Shown: one piece after another, positions 34,204 through 42,678 of the stretch | Numbering within the stretch: position 1 is the first letter of the stretch | Layout: each line of letters opens with the position of its first letter | Source of the DNA: Streptomyces sp. H27-C3 | Lineage (GTDB): Bacteria > Actinomycetota > Actinomycetes > Streptomycetales > Streptomycetaceae | Direction: 5' to 3' | DNA length: 64,000 nt | Assembly (NCBI RefSeq): GCF_030063415.1 | Contig: NZ_JASITA010000018.1 | Span: 62,001 to 126,000 of the forward strand | Notes under the pieces: generated by a model | Database searches by the model: none | The model's input: only the letters and a program-made list of their open reading frames with translations | Told to the model about the DNA's origin: nothing | Made by a program: the position numbers and the translations under genes

Positions 34204-35166
34204 ATGCACACCGACCTCGTCGCCGCGCTGGACATCGGCGGCACCAAGATCGCCGGAGCTCTGGTGGACGGCAGCGGGCGGATTCTCCTGCGGGCGCAGC
34301 GGCCCACGCCCGCACGCGAGGACGGCGAAACGGTGATGCGCGCCGCCGAAGCGGTCCTCACCGAGCTGACGACCTCCCCGCTGTGGGAGCGCGCCGGGGC
34401 CGTCGGCATCGGCAGCGCGGGTCCGGTGGACGCCTCCGCCGGCACGGTCAGTCCGGTCAATGTCCCCGGCTGGCGCGGTTTTCCGCTGGTCGAGCGGGTG
34501 CGGGCGGCGACGGGCGGCCTGCCGGTCGCGCTGGTCGGCGACGGCGTCGCGATGACGGCGGCCGAGCACTGGCAGGGCGCGGCCCGCGGCTACGACAACG
34601 CTCTGTGCATGGTCGTGTCGACCGGGGTGGGCGGCGGGCTCGTTCTGGACGGGAAGCTGCACACCGGACCGACGGGCAATGCGGGCCACATCGGCCACAT
34701 CAGCGTCGACCTGGACGGCGATCTGTGCCCGTGCGGAGCGCGCGGCTGTGTGGAACGCATCGCCAGCGGCCCCAACATCGCCCGCAGGGCCCTCGACAAC
34801 GGCTGGCGGCCGGGGCCGGACGGCGATGCCACCGCCGCGGCCGTGGCATCGGCAGCCAGGGCCGGGGATCCGGTCGCCGTCGCCTCCTTCGAGCGGGCCG
34901 CCCAGGCCCTGGCCGCCGGCATCGCCGCCACCGCGACGCTCGTCGAGATCGAGATCGCGGTCATCGGAGGGGGAGTCGCGGGCGCGGGCGATGTGCTCTT
35001 CACGCCCCTGCGCCGTGCGCTGCGCGACTACGCCACGCTCTCGTTCGTACAACGCCTGACCGTCGCCCCGGCCCTGACCGGCACCGACGCGGGCCTGGTG
35101 GGTGCGGCGGCGGCCGCCACGCTCGGCGGAAGGTCGGGCGAGACGGCCGCGGCCGCCATGGGCTGA
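34204..35166 (+). CDS. ROK-family sugar kinase
   Basis: A 320-residue ROK kinase without an N-terminal DNA-binding domain, so an enzyme rather than a repressor. ATP-binding ALDIGGTKIAGALVD at 8-22, GIGSAGPVD near 76, the sugar and catalytic region VSTGVGGGLVLDGKLH (about 140) and the ROK zinc motif GHISVD...CPCGARGCVE (about 163-182). Substrate probably glucose or another hexose or amino sugar. Divergent from the LacI gene that likely regulates it. Confidence 0.9.
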   Translation: MHTDLVAALDIGGTKIAGALVDGSGRILLRAQRPTPAREDGETVMRAAEAVLTELTTSPLWERAGAVGIGSAGPVDASAGTVSPVNVPGWRGFPLVERVRAATGGLPVALVGDGVAMTAAEHWQGAARGYDNALCMVVSTGVGGGLVLDGKLHTGPTGNAGHIGHISVDLDGDLCPCGARGCVERIASGPNIARRALDNGWRPGPDGDATAAAVASAARAGDPVAVASFERAAQALAAGIAATATLVEIEIAVIGGGVAGAGDVLFTPLRRALRDYATLSFVQRLTVAPALTGTDAGLVGAAAAATLGGRSGETAAAAMG

Positions 35167-35498
35167 CCGCCGAACGGGACCGCGCGCCGGGGCCGCGGTA
35201 GAGAGCCGCCGACCTGGACCGTCGACCGGGGCTGCCTTCCGGGACCGCTGTCCGGCTGAATGGCACGGTCGGCAGAACCGCGCAGTCGACTCAACCGCAC
35301 GGTCGGCTCAACCGCACTGTCAGTGCCCGCCGTTAGGCTGGCCCGAACAATCCCCTACCCAGGGTGTTGCTGCTGCTGTGGTGCCCCGCCCGTGATGCAG
35401 GCGGGGCACTGCTACGTATGGGGACGGCCAACGGACCGTGAGCGCGACCGTTTCCGGGGGTTTGCCGGGCGCGCCGACTCATGCCAGCGTGGGCCGGC
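35167..35498 (+). other. 332-bp gap with promoter-like element and hairpin
   Basis: No gene seen. It contains two CTCAACCGCAC direct repeats (near 35289 and 35311), a TAGGCT element near 35335 and a perfect 10-bp hairpin GTGCCCCGCC/GGCGGGGCAC (35381-35409) that would lie in the leader of the next gene or end a short RNA. Confidence 0.4.
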
Positions 35499-36002
35499 AT
35501 GAGCGGTGATCAGGAGCGGGACGCGGCGCTGTCGCAGGCTGTACGGCTGCGCGAGCAGGGGCGGACCCGGCAGGCGCGCGAGGAGTTGATGGCGCTCGCG
35601 CAGCGCTATCCGCAGGACACCGAAATCGCCTATCAGGCCGGGTGGGCGCACGATGTGCTCGGCTTGGAGGCCGAGGCCGTCCCGTTCTACGAACGGGCCC
35701 TGAGCGGACCCGGCCTCTCGGCGGAGGACCGGCACGGCGTCTTCCTGGGCCTGGGAAGCACCTACCGGGTGCTCGGCCGCCACGAGCTGTCGCTGCGGAC
35801 CCTGCGCGGCGGCCTCGCGGAGTTTCCGCGGGACCCGGCGCTGCGGGCCTTCCTGGCCATGGCGCTGTACAACGCGGGGCAGGGCCGCGGGGCCGTGCGG
35901 ACCCTGCTCAAGATTCTGACAGCCACCAGCACCGACCCCCGGGTGCGGAGTTACCGCCGCGCGATCGACCACTACGCCGACGACCTCGACGCCATGGAGT
36001 AG
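35499..36002 (+). CDS. Tetratricopeptide-repeat protein
   Basis: A 167-residue cytoplasmic protein of three to four TPR helix pairs: AVRLREQGRTRQAREELMAL, DTEIAYQAGWAHDVLGLEAE, GLGSTYRVLGRHELSLRTL and ALRAFLAMALYNAGQGRGAV. Probably an adaptor for protein-protein contacts; partner unknown. Start at 35499 (MSGDQE); an ATG six codons upstream is also in frame. The neighbours on either side are not obviously related. Confidence 0.85.
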   Translation: MSGDQERDAALSQAVRLREQGRTRQAREELMALAQRYPQDTEIAYQAGWAHDVLGLEAEAVPFYERALSGPGLSAEDRHGVFLGLGSTYRVLGRHELSLRTLRGGLAEFPRDPALRAFLAMALYNAGQGRGAVRTLLKILTATSTDPRVRSYRRAIDHYADDLDAME

Positions 36003-36030
36003 GGCGCGCGAGCACCGGCCCGGTCGGGCG

Positions 36031-36219
36031 TCAGCCCGTCGCGCAGGTCTCCACCTGCCGCGACCGCTGCTCCACGATCACCAGGAACGCGTCCGACTCC
36101 AGGTCCATCACGACCTCGGCCGGACAGCCCTCGGCGCGCCGTGCGTGGGCGAATTCCTCCGCCGGCCAACTGCCCCGCGGTCCTCCGGCCGGGAACTGCT
36201 CCAACACCGTGCGGCTCAT
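36031..36219 (-). CDS. Small conserved hypothetical protein, 62 aa
   Basis: Starts MSRTVLEQFPAGGPRG and has codon bias; the end reads CPAEVVMDLESDAFLVIVE. Proteins of this kind are frequent in Streptomyces, often near XRE/DUF397-type regulators, none of which is present here. The frame is open upstream but the extra sequence looks non-coding. Function unknown. Confidence 0.6.
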   Translation of the reverse strand: MSRTVLEQFPAGGPRGSWPAEEFAHARRAEGCPAEVVMDLESDAFLVIVEQRSRQVETCATG

Positions 36220-36501
36220 GCTGTGCCCCGTTTCCGTACGTGTTGCTTCCGTAGTTGCCGGACTCGTGCTCGTGTGCCCCAACGAGACTCCGTACGCATG
36301 CGTCACGGTTCCCCCGTCCCACCAGGGCGCCTTCTCATAGGGTTCGACGCCGCGCGGGGGCGGGATCGTTGCTTTCTGTCGGCAACAGCATCGGCACGGT
36401 TGTGTGTCCGAACGGTCGCGGGCACCATGCCGCGACCCCGGGTTTCCGTGGCAGGGTGTTGCGGGCAAGCCACTGGGGGCAACGGAGAAAAGGGGGGAAC
36501 C
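36220..36501. other. Gap without recognisable gene
   Basis: About 280 bases of non-biased sequence leading to the fragment at 36502; nothing identified. Confidence 0.5.
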
Positions 36502-36591
36502 GTGATCGTCTGGATCAACGGTGCGCCCCAGAAAGTCACTGGTCAGCGGCTTACCTGCTGGAACGTCCTACAGCTATCTAGCCTAAGTTAG
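36502..36591 (+). pseudogene. 5' fragment of a P-loop nucleotide kinase-like gene
   Basis: Behind GGGGGGAACC a GTG frame begins VIVWINGAP, the start of a common Streptomyces ATP-binding protein family that continues GxGKTT. Here the P-loop is lost after nine residues and the frame ends at 36591 in a TA-rich stretch. The break precedes the transposase relic, so insertion or excision of that element may have removed the rest. Confidence 0.5.
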
Positions 36592-36727
36592 CTTAATCTG
36601 GCTTTACTTAGCCCTGGTGGGTAAGATCTTTCTCCCATTCGTCTCCCATGGGGGCAAGGCGCGAGCCCCTTCCTGGCTAGTACTGCAACGGTGTCTACCG
36701 TGACTGTTGGCCAGGTCGCTCGTTGGT

Positions 36728-36860
36728 GTGGATATGGGTGGGGACCTTGCTGATGTGCGTGTATGGGCGACCCAACTGGACGCGGTGCACGAGCGGTTCG
36801 TGCACCGCTTCAACCGGTCCGAACCGCGGGAGTCGGGGCTTGCTTACATGCAGGGGACGG
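36728..36860 (+). mobile_element. IS701-type transposase N-terminal remnant
   Basis: Encodes DVRVWATQLDAVHERFVH, then RFNRSEPRESGLAYMQG, the conserved start of IS701-family transposases (VHxRFxHRFxRSEPRxxxLAYLxG). After about 44 codons the similarity stops; the DDE domain is absent. The surrounding DNA (36590-36960) is lower in G/C than its neighbours and contains no other gene. Terminal repeats could not be defined. Confidence 0.7.
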
Positions 36861-36956
36861 CGCGTCTCTGCACCGGCCGCACCCCGACTGCTGCTGCGGC
36901 CCGTTGGAGTTGCGACGGCCGTTCCCGGCAGAGCGAGCTTCCGGCAGTGAATCGGA

Positions 36957-37613
36957 CTACTTCATGAGCGTGACAGTCTCCCTGACCACAGCCAGCGCCG
37001 CTGTCCGTTCTTCGTCGGTCATGCGAGCGGGTCCATAGGTGATCACGGGGTCGAGGACCTGGTAGCCGACGAACTCCAGCATTCCGCGGTGGATGTGGAA
37101 CAGGAAGTCGTCCATCGAGCCGTACGAGCCACCGGGACGGAAGGACTCACTGGCCCCGCCGGTCGTGAACAGCAGCATCGCGCGTTTTCCGGCGAGTGCC
37201 GCGTCGCCGAGGATTCCGTAGTCCCCGCCGAAGACTCCGCCCATGACGAAGACCCGGTCCACCCATCCCTTGAGTGTGGCGGGCAGCGAGAACCACCACA
37301 GGGGGAACGACAGGACGAGCAGATCGGCGGCGATCAGCCGGTCAAGATGGGCCCTGACGGTCGCGTCGAGCGTCCCGTCCTTGACCGCGCGCATCTGCTC
37401 GGCCTGCGGCTTGAAGTAGCCGTCCACCGGTGCGAACTCCTCGCGGGCGAGGGTCGGGGCCCATGCGTCGGCGTAGAGGTCGAGGATGTCGACCCGGTAC
37501 CCGGCATCGCGCAGAGCCTGAGCCGCAGTGGTCATCTGGGCCGTGCTGAAGGAGTGGGGCTCGGGGTGAGCGTGAACGATCAGGGCGGTGGGGGCAGCAT
37601 CGGAGGTCGACAT
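36957..37613 (-). CDS. NAD(P)H-quinone reductase-like flavodoxin (NQO1/MdaB type)
   Basis: A 218-residue flavodoxin-fold reductase: ALIVHAHPEPHSFSTAQMT near 10 (FMN/FAD phosphate loop), LVLSFPLWWFSLPATLKGWVDRVF near 99 and LFTTGGASESFRPGGSYG near 148 (isoalloxazine contacts). It would carry out two-electron reduction of quinones. It lies 34 bases downstream of an ArsR gene on the same strand, with an operator-like palindrome in the gap, suggesting quinone- or metal-inducible control. Confidence 0.9.
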   Translation of the reverse strand: MSTSDAAPTALIVHAHPEPHSFSTAQMTTAAQALRDAGYRVDILDLYADAWAPTLAREEFAPVDGYFKPQAEQMRAVKDGTLDATVRAHLDRLIAADLLVLSFPLWWFSLPATLKGWVDRVFVMGGVFGGDYGILGDAALAGKRAMLLFTTGGASESFRPGGSYGSMDDFLFHIHRGMLEFVGYQVLDPVITYGPARMTDEERTAALAVVRETVTLMK

Positions 37614-37628
37614 GAAGAAATCATATCG

Positions 37629-37644
37629 ACATATCGCGATGTGT
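37629..37644. promoter_or_regulatory. ArsR operator-like palindrome between arsR and quinone reductase genes
   Basis: ACATATCGCGATGTGT, one mismatch between arms. Its ATATCG core resembles the CGATATCT repeats upstream of the ArsR gene. Confidence 0.55.
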
Positions 37645-37647
37645 CAA

Positions 37648-37980
37648 TCAGATGGTGGTGTCGATCGCTCTCGCCACCTGTGCAAGCCGCTCCTCGTCGC
37701 GCCGGTAGTGGGTCCACTTGCCCACCCGGGTGGGATGCACAAGGCCTGCCCGTTCGAGCGTGCTCATGTAGCTGGAGACGGTTGACTGGGCGAGTCCCGA
37801 CTTCGCATGGATGTGTGTGACGCATACGCCCACCACCTGGCGGTCCGCGATCGGCTGGTACTCGCCGAAGTGCGTTTCGGGGTCCTTCAGCCACTGCATG
37901 ATCTGCAGACGGGCGGGGTTGCCGAGAGCCTTGAACACCTCGATCAGATCGCCCGGACCCAATCCTGCCGCTTCAGTCAT
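37648..37980 (-). CDS. ArsR-family regulator
   Basis: A 110-residue ArsR winged-helix protein: IEVFKALGNPARLQIMQWL (13-31) and the recognition region AKSGLAQSTVSSYMSTLERAGLV (about 59-81). A single cysteine lies in VVGVCVTHIH before the recognition helix and could be a sensing residue. Distinct from the ArsR at 4311. Upstream lies a tandem CGATATCT repeat and downstream the quinone reductase gene it likely represses. Confidence 0.9.
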   Translation of the reverse strand: MTEAAGLGPGDLIEVFKALGNPARLQIMQWLKDPETHFGEYQPIADRQVVGVCVTHIHAKSGLAQSTVSSYMSTLERAGLVHPTRVGKWTHYRRDEERLAQVARAIDTTI

Positions 37981-38022
37981 GCGTCACCTCTTGACCTCTT
38001 GCCCAGATACCCTGACGCATCA

Positions 38023-38038
38023 CGATATCTCGATATCT
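38023..38038. promoter_or_regulatory. Tandem CGATATCT repeat upstream of ArsR gene
   Basis: CGATATCT occurs twice back to back; each copy contains the palindrome GATATC. Probable ArsR autoregulatory site. Confidence 0.55.
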
Positions 38039-38140
38039 GGTCCGGCCGGTCGCGGGAGCGATGACTCGGGTGCATCAGCTCAGCCGGCAATGAGCCGGCT
38101 GTCGGCTGGATCGCCGAGGCGCCTCTCAGGGGCGAGTAGA

Positions 38141-38620
38141 TCAAGAAGCAGGCGTCGGCCGGGACTCTGCGGAAAACACGGGAGGTTGGCCCGTGGTCCA
38201 GATCACCTGTGCGGACAGGAGGCTGATGCGCCAGCCCTCGTGCGTGCGCCGCAGCTCCGTCTCGTAGCGGCCGCCCACGGTGAAGAGAGGGTCGGCTTCC
38301 TTGCCGCGCTGCTGAACCGTGGCGTCGTGGTGGACGTGCGTCATCAGCGCGTTCCAGGACGCTGTGGCCGTTCCCGAGGCGTCCTCGACATCCACCAGCA
38401 CGTCGGAGGCGATGTGCTGCGTGCGGGCGTACCGCTCGACTGCTTCCTTGGTGTCATTCATGGCTTCGATACCCCCGGATGCGCCGATCGGGGTCACCGT
38501 GCGCACATCGTCGGTGAAGTAGCTGCGAGCCCAGCCGTCCTCGAACTTCCGCTCGTCCAGGGCGCGGAAGAAGCGGCTGATGAGCGTGCTGATCTCGGTC
38601 TGATCCGTCTGCGTGGTCAT
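38141..38620 (-). CDS. SnoaL-like/NTF2-fold protein
   Basis: A 159-residue cone-fold protein: ISTLISRFFRALDERKFEDGWARSYFTDDVR near 10, HIASDVLVDVED near 69, and GGRYETELRRTHEGWRIS near 116. Family members include polyketide cyclases, hydroxysteroid isomerase-like enzymes and many proteins of unknown role. It is alone between the ArsR and AraC genes; it may be an accessory to the quinone reductase response, but that is only positional. Confidence 0.82.
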   Translation of the reverse strand: MTTQTDQTEISTLISRFFRALDERKFEDGWARSYFTDDVRTVTPIGASGGIEAMNDTKEAVERYARTQHIASDVLVDVEDASGTATASWNALMTHVHHDATVQQRGKEADPLFTVGGRYETELRRTHEGWRISLLSAQVIWTTGQPPVFSAESRPTPAS

Positions 38621-38682
38621 GGCTCAAGCTTCTTCCCTCAACCGCACTTAAGGTCAAGATCGAGGCAAGTGGAGTACCGGGC

Positions 38683-39423
38683 TCAGCTCTGGTGTGCCCC
38701 CGGAGTGTGTCCGAAAGCTCGGCGGAAGACATCGATGAATGCGCTGGCCGAGGCCCACCCGCATGCGCGTGCCACCGAGGTCACCGGGGTGTTCTCGGCG
38801 AGCAGGACCAGTGCGCGGTAGAGGCGCAGTTGGGTGCGCCACTGGGGGAAGGTCATGCCGAGATCGGACTGGAACAGGCGGGAGAGGGTGCGGTCGCTCG
38901 CGCCGATTTCCTTGCCGAGCATGGCCAGGCTCCTGCTGTCGGCCGGATCGGCCTGCAGGATCGCGCAGAGTTCCTTGAGCCGCGGGGCGGAGGGCGTGGG
39001 CAGGTGTACGGGCTCGTGGTGTGAGGCTTTCAACTGGTCGAGCATGACCGCCCGCAGACGTCTGCGTACGGGACTGTCATCGAGCGGGGCGCGGGTGTAG
39101 GCGAGGATGAGCTCACGCAGGAGGGGGCTGACGGTCAGCACGGTCGGCCCGTCCAGGCCCAGTGGGTTGTCGGTGGCGGGCAGGCCGACCAGGTGCAGAT
39201 CGAGCCGGCCGTGGGCCTGGTGGGCGTGGACGGTGCGGGCCGGTACCCAGATGGCCCGGGTGGCCGGCGCGACCCAGGTGCCCGCACCGGTGGTGATGGC
39301 CAGCACTCCGCGGGCGGCGTAGACGATCTGATGGTCGTCGTGCCGGTGGGCGTCGATCGCGGCCCCGGGCGCCAGCCGCTGGGCGCGTGTCGGCGCGACG
39401 GGCTCATGGCGGATTTCCTTCAT
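38683..39423 (-). CDS. AraC-family regulator
   Basis: A 246-residue regulator: an N-terminal cupin-like domain (HRHDDHQIVYAARGVLAI near 26) and a C-terminal double helix-turn-helix (SLAMLGKEIGASDRTLSRLF near 164, then TPVTSVARACGWASASAFIDVFRRAFGHTPG). The cupin histidines may sense a small ligand. ATG at 39423. It is divergent from an MFS exporter gene 30 bases away and very likely controls it. A much longer upstream frame on this strand is an artefact of base composition. Confidence 0.9.
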   Translation of the reverse strand: MKEIRHEPVAPTRAQRLAPGAAIDAHRHDDHQIVYAARGVLAITTGAGTWVAPATRAIWVPARTVHAHQAHGRLDLHLVGLPATDNPLGLDGPTVLTVSPLLRELILAYTRAPLDDSPVRRRLRAVMLDQLKASHHEPVHLPTPSAPRLKELCAILQADPADSRSLAMLGKEIGASDRTLSRLFQSDLGMTFPQWRTQLRLYRALVLLAENTPVTSVARACGWASASAFIDVFRRAFGHTPGAHQS

Positions 39424-39453
39424 TGGTTGGCATTTTATCGGAAGCGCGACGCC

Positions 39454-40722
39454 GTGTTCGACGATGACCATAGCGGTGTGCCGAGAAAACGAACCATCCT
39501 CCTGCTGTCCGTCGGCCACGGCTGCGTAGACATCTACCAGGGTGCGATTGCTGCGCTCATCCCGTTCTTCGTGACGGAACGCGCCTACACCTACGCCGCG
39601 GCCTCGGGCATCATGCTCGCCGCCTCCCTGCTGTCCTCGGTGGCCCAGCCGCTGTTCGGCGCTCTCACCGATCGTTGGGCGATGCCCTGGCTGCTGCCGG
39701 TCAGCACGATCCTGGGCGGAGTGGGAGTCGCCCTGAGCGGTCTCAGCGGCTCGTACGCGCTGACGTTGGCGTTCGTGGCCGTATCCGGGCTCGGGGTCGC
39801 CGCGTACCATCCCGAATCGGCCCGCGTCGCGCGCATCGCCGGCAAAGGCAGCCACACGGCGATGGGCTGGTTCTCCCTCGGCGGCAACATCGGCTTCGCC
39901 CTCGCCCCGCTGATGGTGACTGCGGTGGTCGCGACCGGGGGGCTGCGGCTCACGCCGTTGATGGTGGCGCCCGCCCTGGCGGGCAGCGTGCTGTGCCTGC
40001 CGGTCCTGCGGGCGCTGGAACGGGACGAGCGGGCCCGTACCGGCATCGCCGCCCCGGTGGGCATCGACGACAAGACGTCGTTCGTGAAACTGTCGTTGGC
40101 CGTGGTCTGCCGGTCCATTGTGTTCATCGGGCTCAGCACATTCATCGGTTTCTACGCCGAGCAGCGCACCGGGGGCGGGGCGGCAGCAGGCTCCGCGGCC
40201 CTGTTCGTCCTCTACGCCGGGGGCGCGGCGGGCACCGTACTCGGCGGGAGCCTGGCCAACCGCTGGGACCGGGTCACCGTGGTACGTGGGTCGTACCTGG
40301 TCAGCGTGGTCGCCGTCGCCGGAGTCGTGTTCGTCCCGGGGCCCGCGCTCTTCGCCTTCGTGGCCCTGACCTCCGCCGGCCTCTACGTCCCCTTCTCGCT
40401 GCAGGTCACTCTCGGGCAGGACTACCTCCCGAACCGCGTAGGCACGGCGAGCGGCATCACTCTGGGCCTGACGGTGAGCGTCGGCGGACTCGCGACCCCG
40501 CTGATCGGTGGCATCGCCGACGCCACCTCGCTGCAGACAGCCCTGACACCACTGATCCTGATGCCTGTTCTGGCCTGCCTGCTGTTCCGGATGCTGCCCG
40601 AACCGGCCGTGCCCAAGGTTGAGGCGCTGCCGCAACAGGTCGCGGAGTGCGAGGAGACCCCATTTGCTGCTGCTGATGAGGCCACAGCTCGTGGCGCATT
40701 GGCCTGGCAAAAACACGCGTAG
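39454..40722 (+). CDS. MFS exporter, fosmidomycin-resistance (Fsr)-like
   Basis: A 422-residue 12-helix transporter: LLLSVGHGCVDIYQGAIAALIPFF near 13 (typical of Fsr), FGALTDRWAMPW, GLGVAAYHPESARVARIAGKGSHTAMGWFSLGGNIGFA near 117 (the hallmark AYHPE region) and the second-half LANRWDRVTVV. Probably a drug or metabolite exporter. GTG at 39454 follows GGAAG; a second GTG at 39478 is possible. Divergent from the AraC-type regulator. Confidence 0.88.
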   Translation: MFDDDHSGVPRKRTILLLSVGHGCVDIYQGAIAALIPFFVTERAYTYAAASGIMLAASLLSSVAQPLFGALTDRWAMPWLLPVSTILGGVGVALSGLSGSYALTLAFVAVSGLGVAAYHPESARVARIAGKGSHTAMGWFSLGGNIGFALAPLMVTAVVATGGLRLTPLMVAPALAGSVLCLPVLRALERDERARTGIAAPVGIDDKTSFVKLSLAVVCRSIVFIGLSTFIGFYAEQRTGGGAAAGSAALFVLYAGGAAGTVLGGSLANRWDRVTVVRGSYLVSVVAVAGVVFVPGPALFAFVALTSAGLYVPFSLQVTLGQDYLPNRVGTASGITLGLTVSVGGLATPLIGGIADATSLQTALTPLILMPVLACLLFRMLPEPAVPKVEALPQQVAECEETPFAAADEATARGALAWQKHA

Positions 40723-40751
40723 ACAACCCGAGCTGCGGCATGATCGCAGGC

Positions 40752-41354
40752 ATGTTGATCGAACACGAGGGCCGCTCGCCGACCGTGCACCCCACCGCGT
40801 ACGTCGCGCCGACCGCGACACTGAGCGGGGACGTACGGGTAGGAGCCGGGTGCCGGGTGTTGTTCGGCGCCGTACTCACTGCCGAGGGCGGGCCGGTGGA
40901 GCTCGGTGAGGGCTGCATCGTGATGGAGAACGCCGTCCTGCGCGCCACACGCCGCGATCCCTTGACCTTGGGGCAGAAAGTCCTGGTCGGCCCCACCTCG
41001 TACCTGACCGGATGCGCGGTGGAGGACGAGGTGTTCCTGGCCACCGGCAGCCGGGTGTTCAACGGCGCGCACATCGGGACACGCTCGGAAGTGCGCATCA
41101 ACGCCGTCGTACACCTGCGCACCGTGCTGCCCGCCGACTCCTTGGTGCCGATCGGCTGGGTAGCCGTGGGCAACCCGGCGCGCATCCTGCCGCCCCAGGA
41201 GCATGAAGCGATCTGGGCGGTGCAGAAGGAACTCGACTTCCCCGGCTACGTCTTCGGCCTCGATCGGCCCGCTGACGGCGAGAGTCTGATGCCGGGCATC
41301 TCGGAGCGTTTCGGCCGGGCTCTCGGCCGCCATCGAGACGATCGCCAGGTGTGA
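40752..41354 (+). CDS. Gamma-carbonic anhydrase-like hexapeptide-repeat protein
   Basis: A 200-residue left-handed beta-helix protein: VHPTAYVAPTATLSGDVRVGAGCRVLFGAVL near 12 and ILRATR-like GCIVMENAVLRATRRDPLTLG near 55, then TGCAVEDEVFLATGSRVFNGAHIG. The three zinc histidines of active gamma-class enzymes are not all evident (HIG near 105 is the only clear one), so it may be a catalytically silent or acyltransferase-like member. It follows the MFS gene by 29 bases and may share its transcript. Confidence 0.82.
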   Translation: MLIEHEGRSPTVHPTAYVAPTATLSGDVRVGAGCRVLFGAVLTAEGGPVELGEGCIVMENAVLRATRRDPLTLGQKVLVGPTSYLTGCAVEDEVFLATGSRVFNGAHIGTRSEVRINAVVHLRTVLPADSLVPIGWVAVGNPARILPPQEHEAIWAVQKELDFPGYVFGLDRPADGESLMPGISERFGRALGRHRDDRQV

Positions 41355-41517
41355 GTCCCGGCCCCCTGGCGCCCCGGGCCTGCACAGGGGCGTGCAGTCA
41401 CGTCTCGGCGAAGCCTGAAGCCGAAGGATCCGCGCATGGGCGCGCGGATTACGTCCCCGGGGGGCTCGCTGCGGTAGCCGGCTGACAGTTGGCGAGGGGC
41501 CTGATACCAAGCGACGT

Positions 41518-42636
41518 ATGCGAATACGTCTACGTGGATGCTGCCTCGCCCTGAGCGCCGCTCTGTCGCTGATCGGATGCGACGCCCCGGGCGACGACGC
41601 GTCCGGCAAGGACCAGGGTGGGTACGAGGGAAAGGAACTCGGCGGCGTGAGCGAGCCGCGTCCCGGGCCTGCGCACCCCAAGGCAGGCAAGGCGTCGGCA
41701 GATCCGCGTACCGGAGATTTTAATGGCGACGGATTCGACGATCTGGCCGCGGAGGCGAACGGGCGCGTCATCGTGGTGTACGGCGGCCCGCGCGGCCTCG
41801 ATCCACGGGTGAGAACGTCCGCGCGAGTGTCTGCCGCCTTGGACGCCAAAGAGGTCAACAGCCCCTGGTACCCGGTGGACGTCATCACCTTCGACCGGGG
41901 TGATCTGGACCAGGACGGCTTCACCGACCTGGTGGCCACCCGCCGCGACGGGCAGCAGTACGCGATGTGGGGCGGCTCGCGGGGGCTGGTCGGGATACGA
42001 CGCCTGGACACCGGTGCGCGCACGGTGCGGGATCTGGAGTCGGCAAGCTGGGCCACCGGCGCCGTCGGGGACTTCAACGGGGACAGCGCCACCGACGTCT
42101 TCCGCCTCGGCTCGGCGAACGGCTCCGAAGGCACCATCCACTTCGGCCCTTTCGGACGCGACGGCGAACCCGCCCGCGTCCAGGACCCCGACGCCAAGCA
42201 GCCGAAGGACTCGACTCCCTACCGGGCCGTCGCGGGGGACTTCGACGCAGACGGCTACGACGACCTGACCGTGTCGCTGCGCTGGACCGACCCGGACATG
42301 GAGGGCGACGGTATTACGTACCCCAGGGGTGACCAGTACTTACCGACCGAGGTTCCGTCTATCTCGTGACCGACGTGGCACACGCGGACGGCACCGGTCG
42401 CATCCAGGCCATCAACCTCCAATCGCCCGGTGTGCCGGGCACATCCCGCTCCGGGGACCTGTTCTCGGCCAGAGCCCCCCTGCTCGACGTGAACGGCGAC
42501 GGCCGTCTCGACCTGGTGGCAACGACGAGCCACGGCAGCGCGCTCAAAGGCTTCTGGATACTGCCCGGCACAACCTCCGGGCTCGACACACGCGACGCGA
42601 TATCTCTCCTACGAGGACCTGGGCCTGGGCAGCTGA
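41518..42636 (+). pseudogene. FG-GAP/VCBS-repeat lipoprotein gene with two frame changes
   Basis: Begins with a lipoprotein signal (LALSAALSLIGCDAPG, lipidated Cys about 21) followed by calcium-binding FG-GAP repeats: TGDFNGDGFDDLAAEA, RGDLDQDGFTDLVA, VGDFNGDSATDVF and AGDFDADGYDDLTV. At about 42345 the frame ends (VPSIS), but the next frame continues family-like RGSVYLVTDVAHADGTGRI and DVNGDGRLDLVA; a second change at about 42605 restores a terminal YEDLGLGS and stop at 42636. The C-terminal repeats are incomplete relative to the usual ~450-residue family. Read as it stands, the product ends at 42369. Confidence 0.7.
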
Positions 42637-42678
42637 GGAGCCGAGAGTTCCAACCACGCAACGTTCGCGTGCGCCTTG

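Noticed and set aside
36584..36602. Iron-box-like sequence in the TA-rich stretch (CCTAAGTTAGCTTAA)
   Set aside because: Only about 12 of 19 positions agree with the DmdR/IdeR consensus as I recall it and no iron gene follows.
39424..40821. Upstream extension of the AraC frame to a ~700-codon reading frame
   Set aside because: It runs antisense to a convincing MFS gene and reads as Arg/Gly/His-rich low-complexity sequence; high-GC codon bias leaves antisense frames open.
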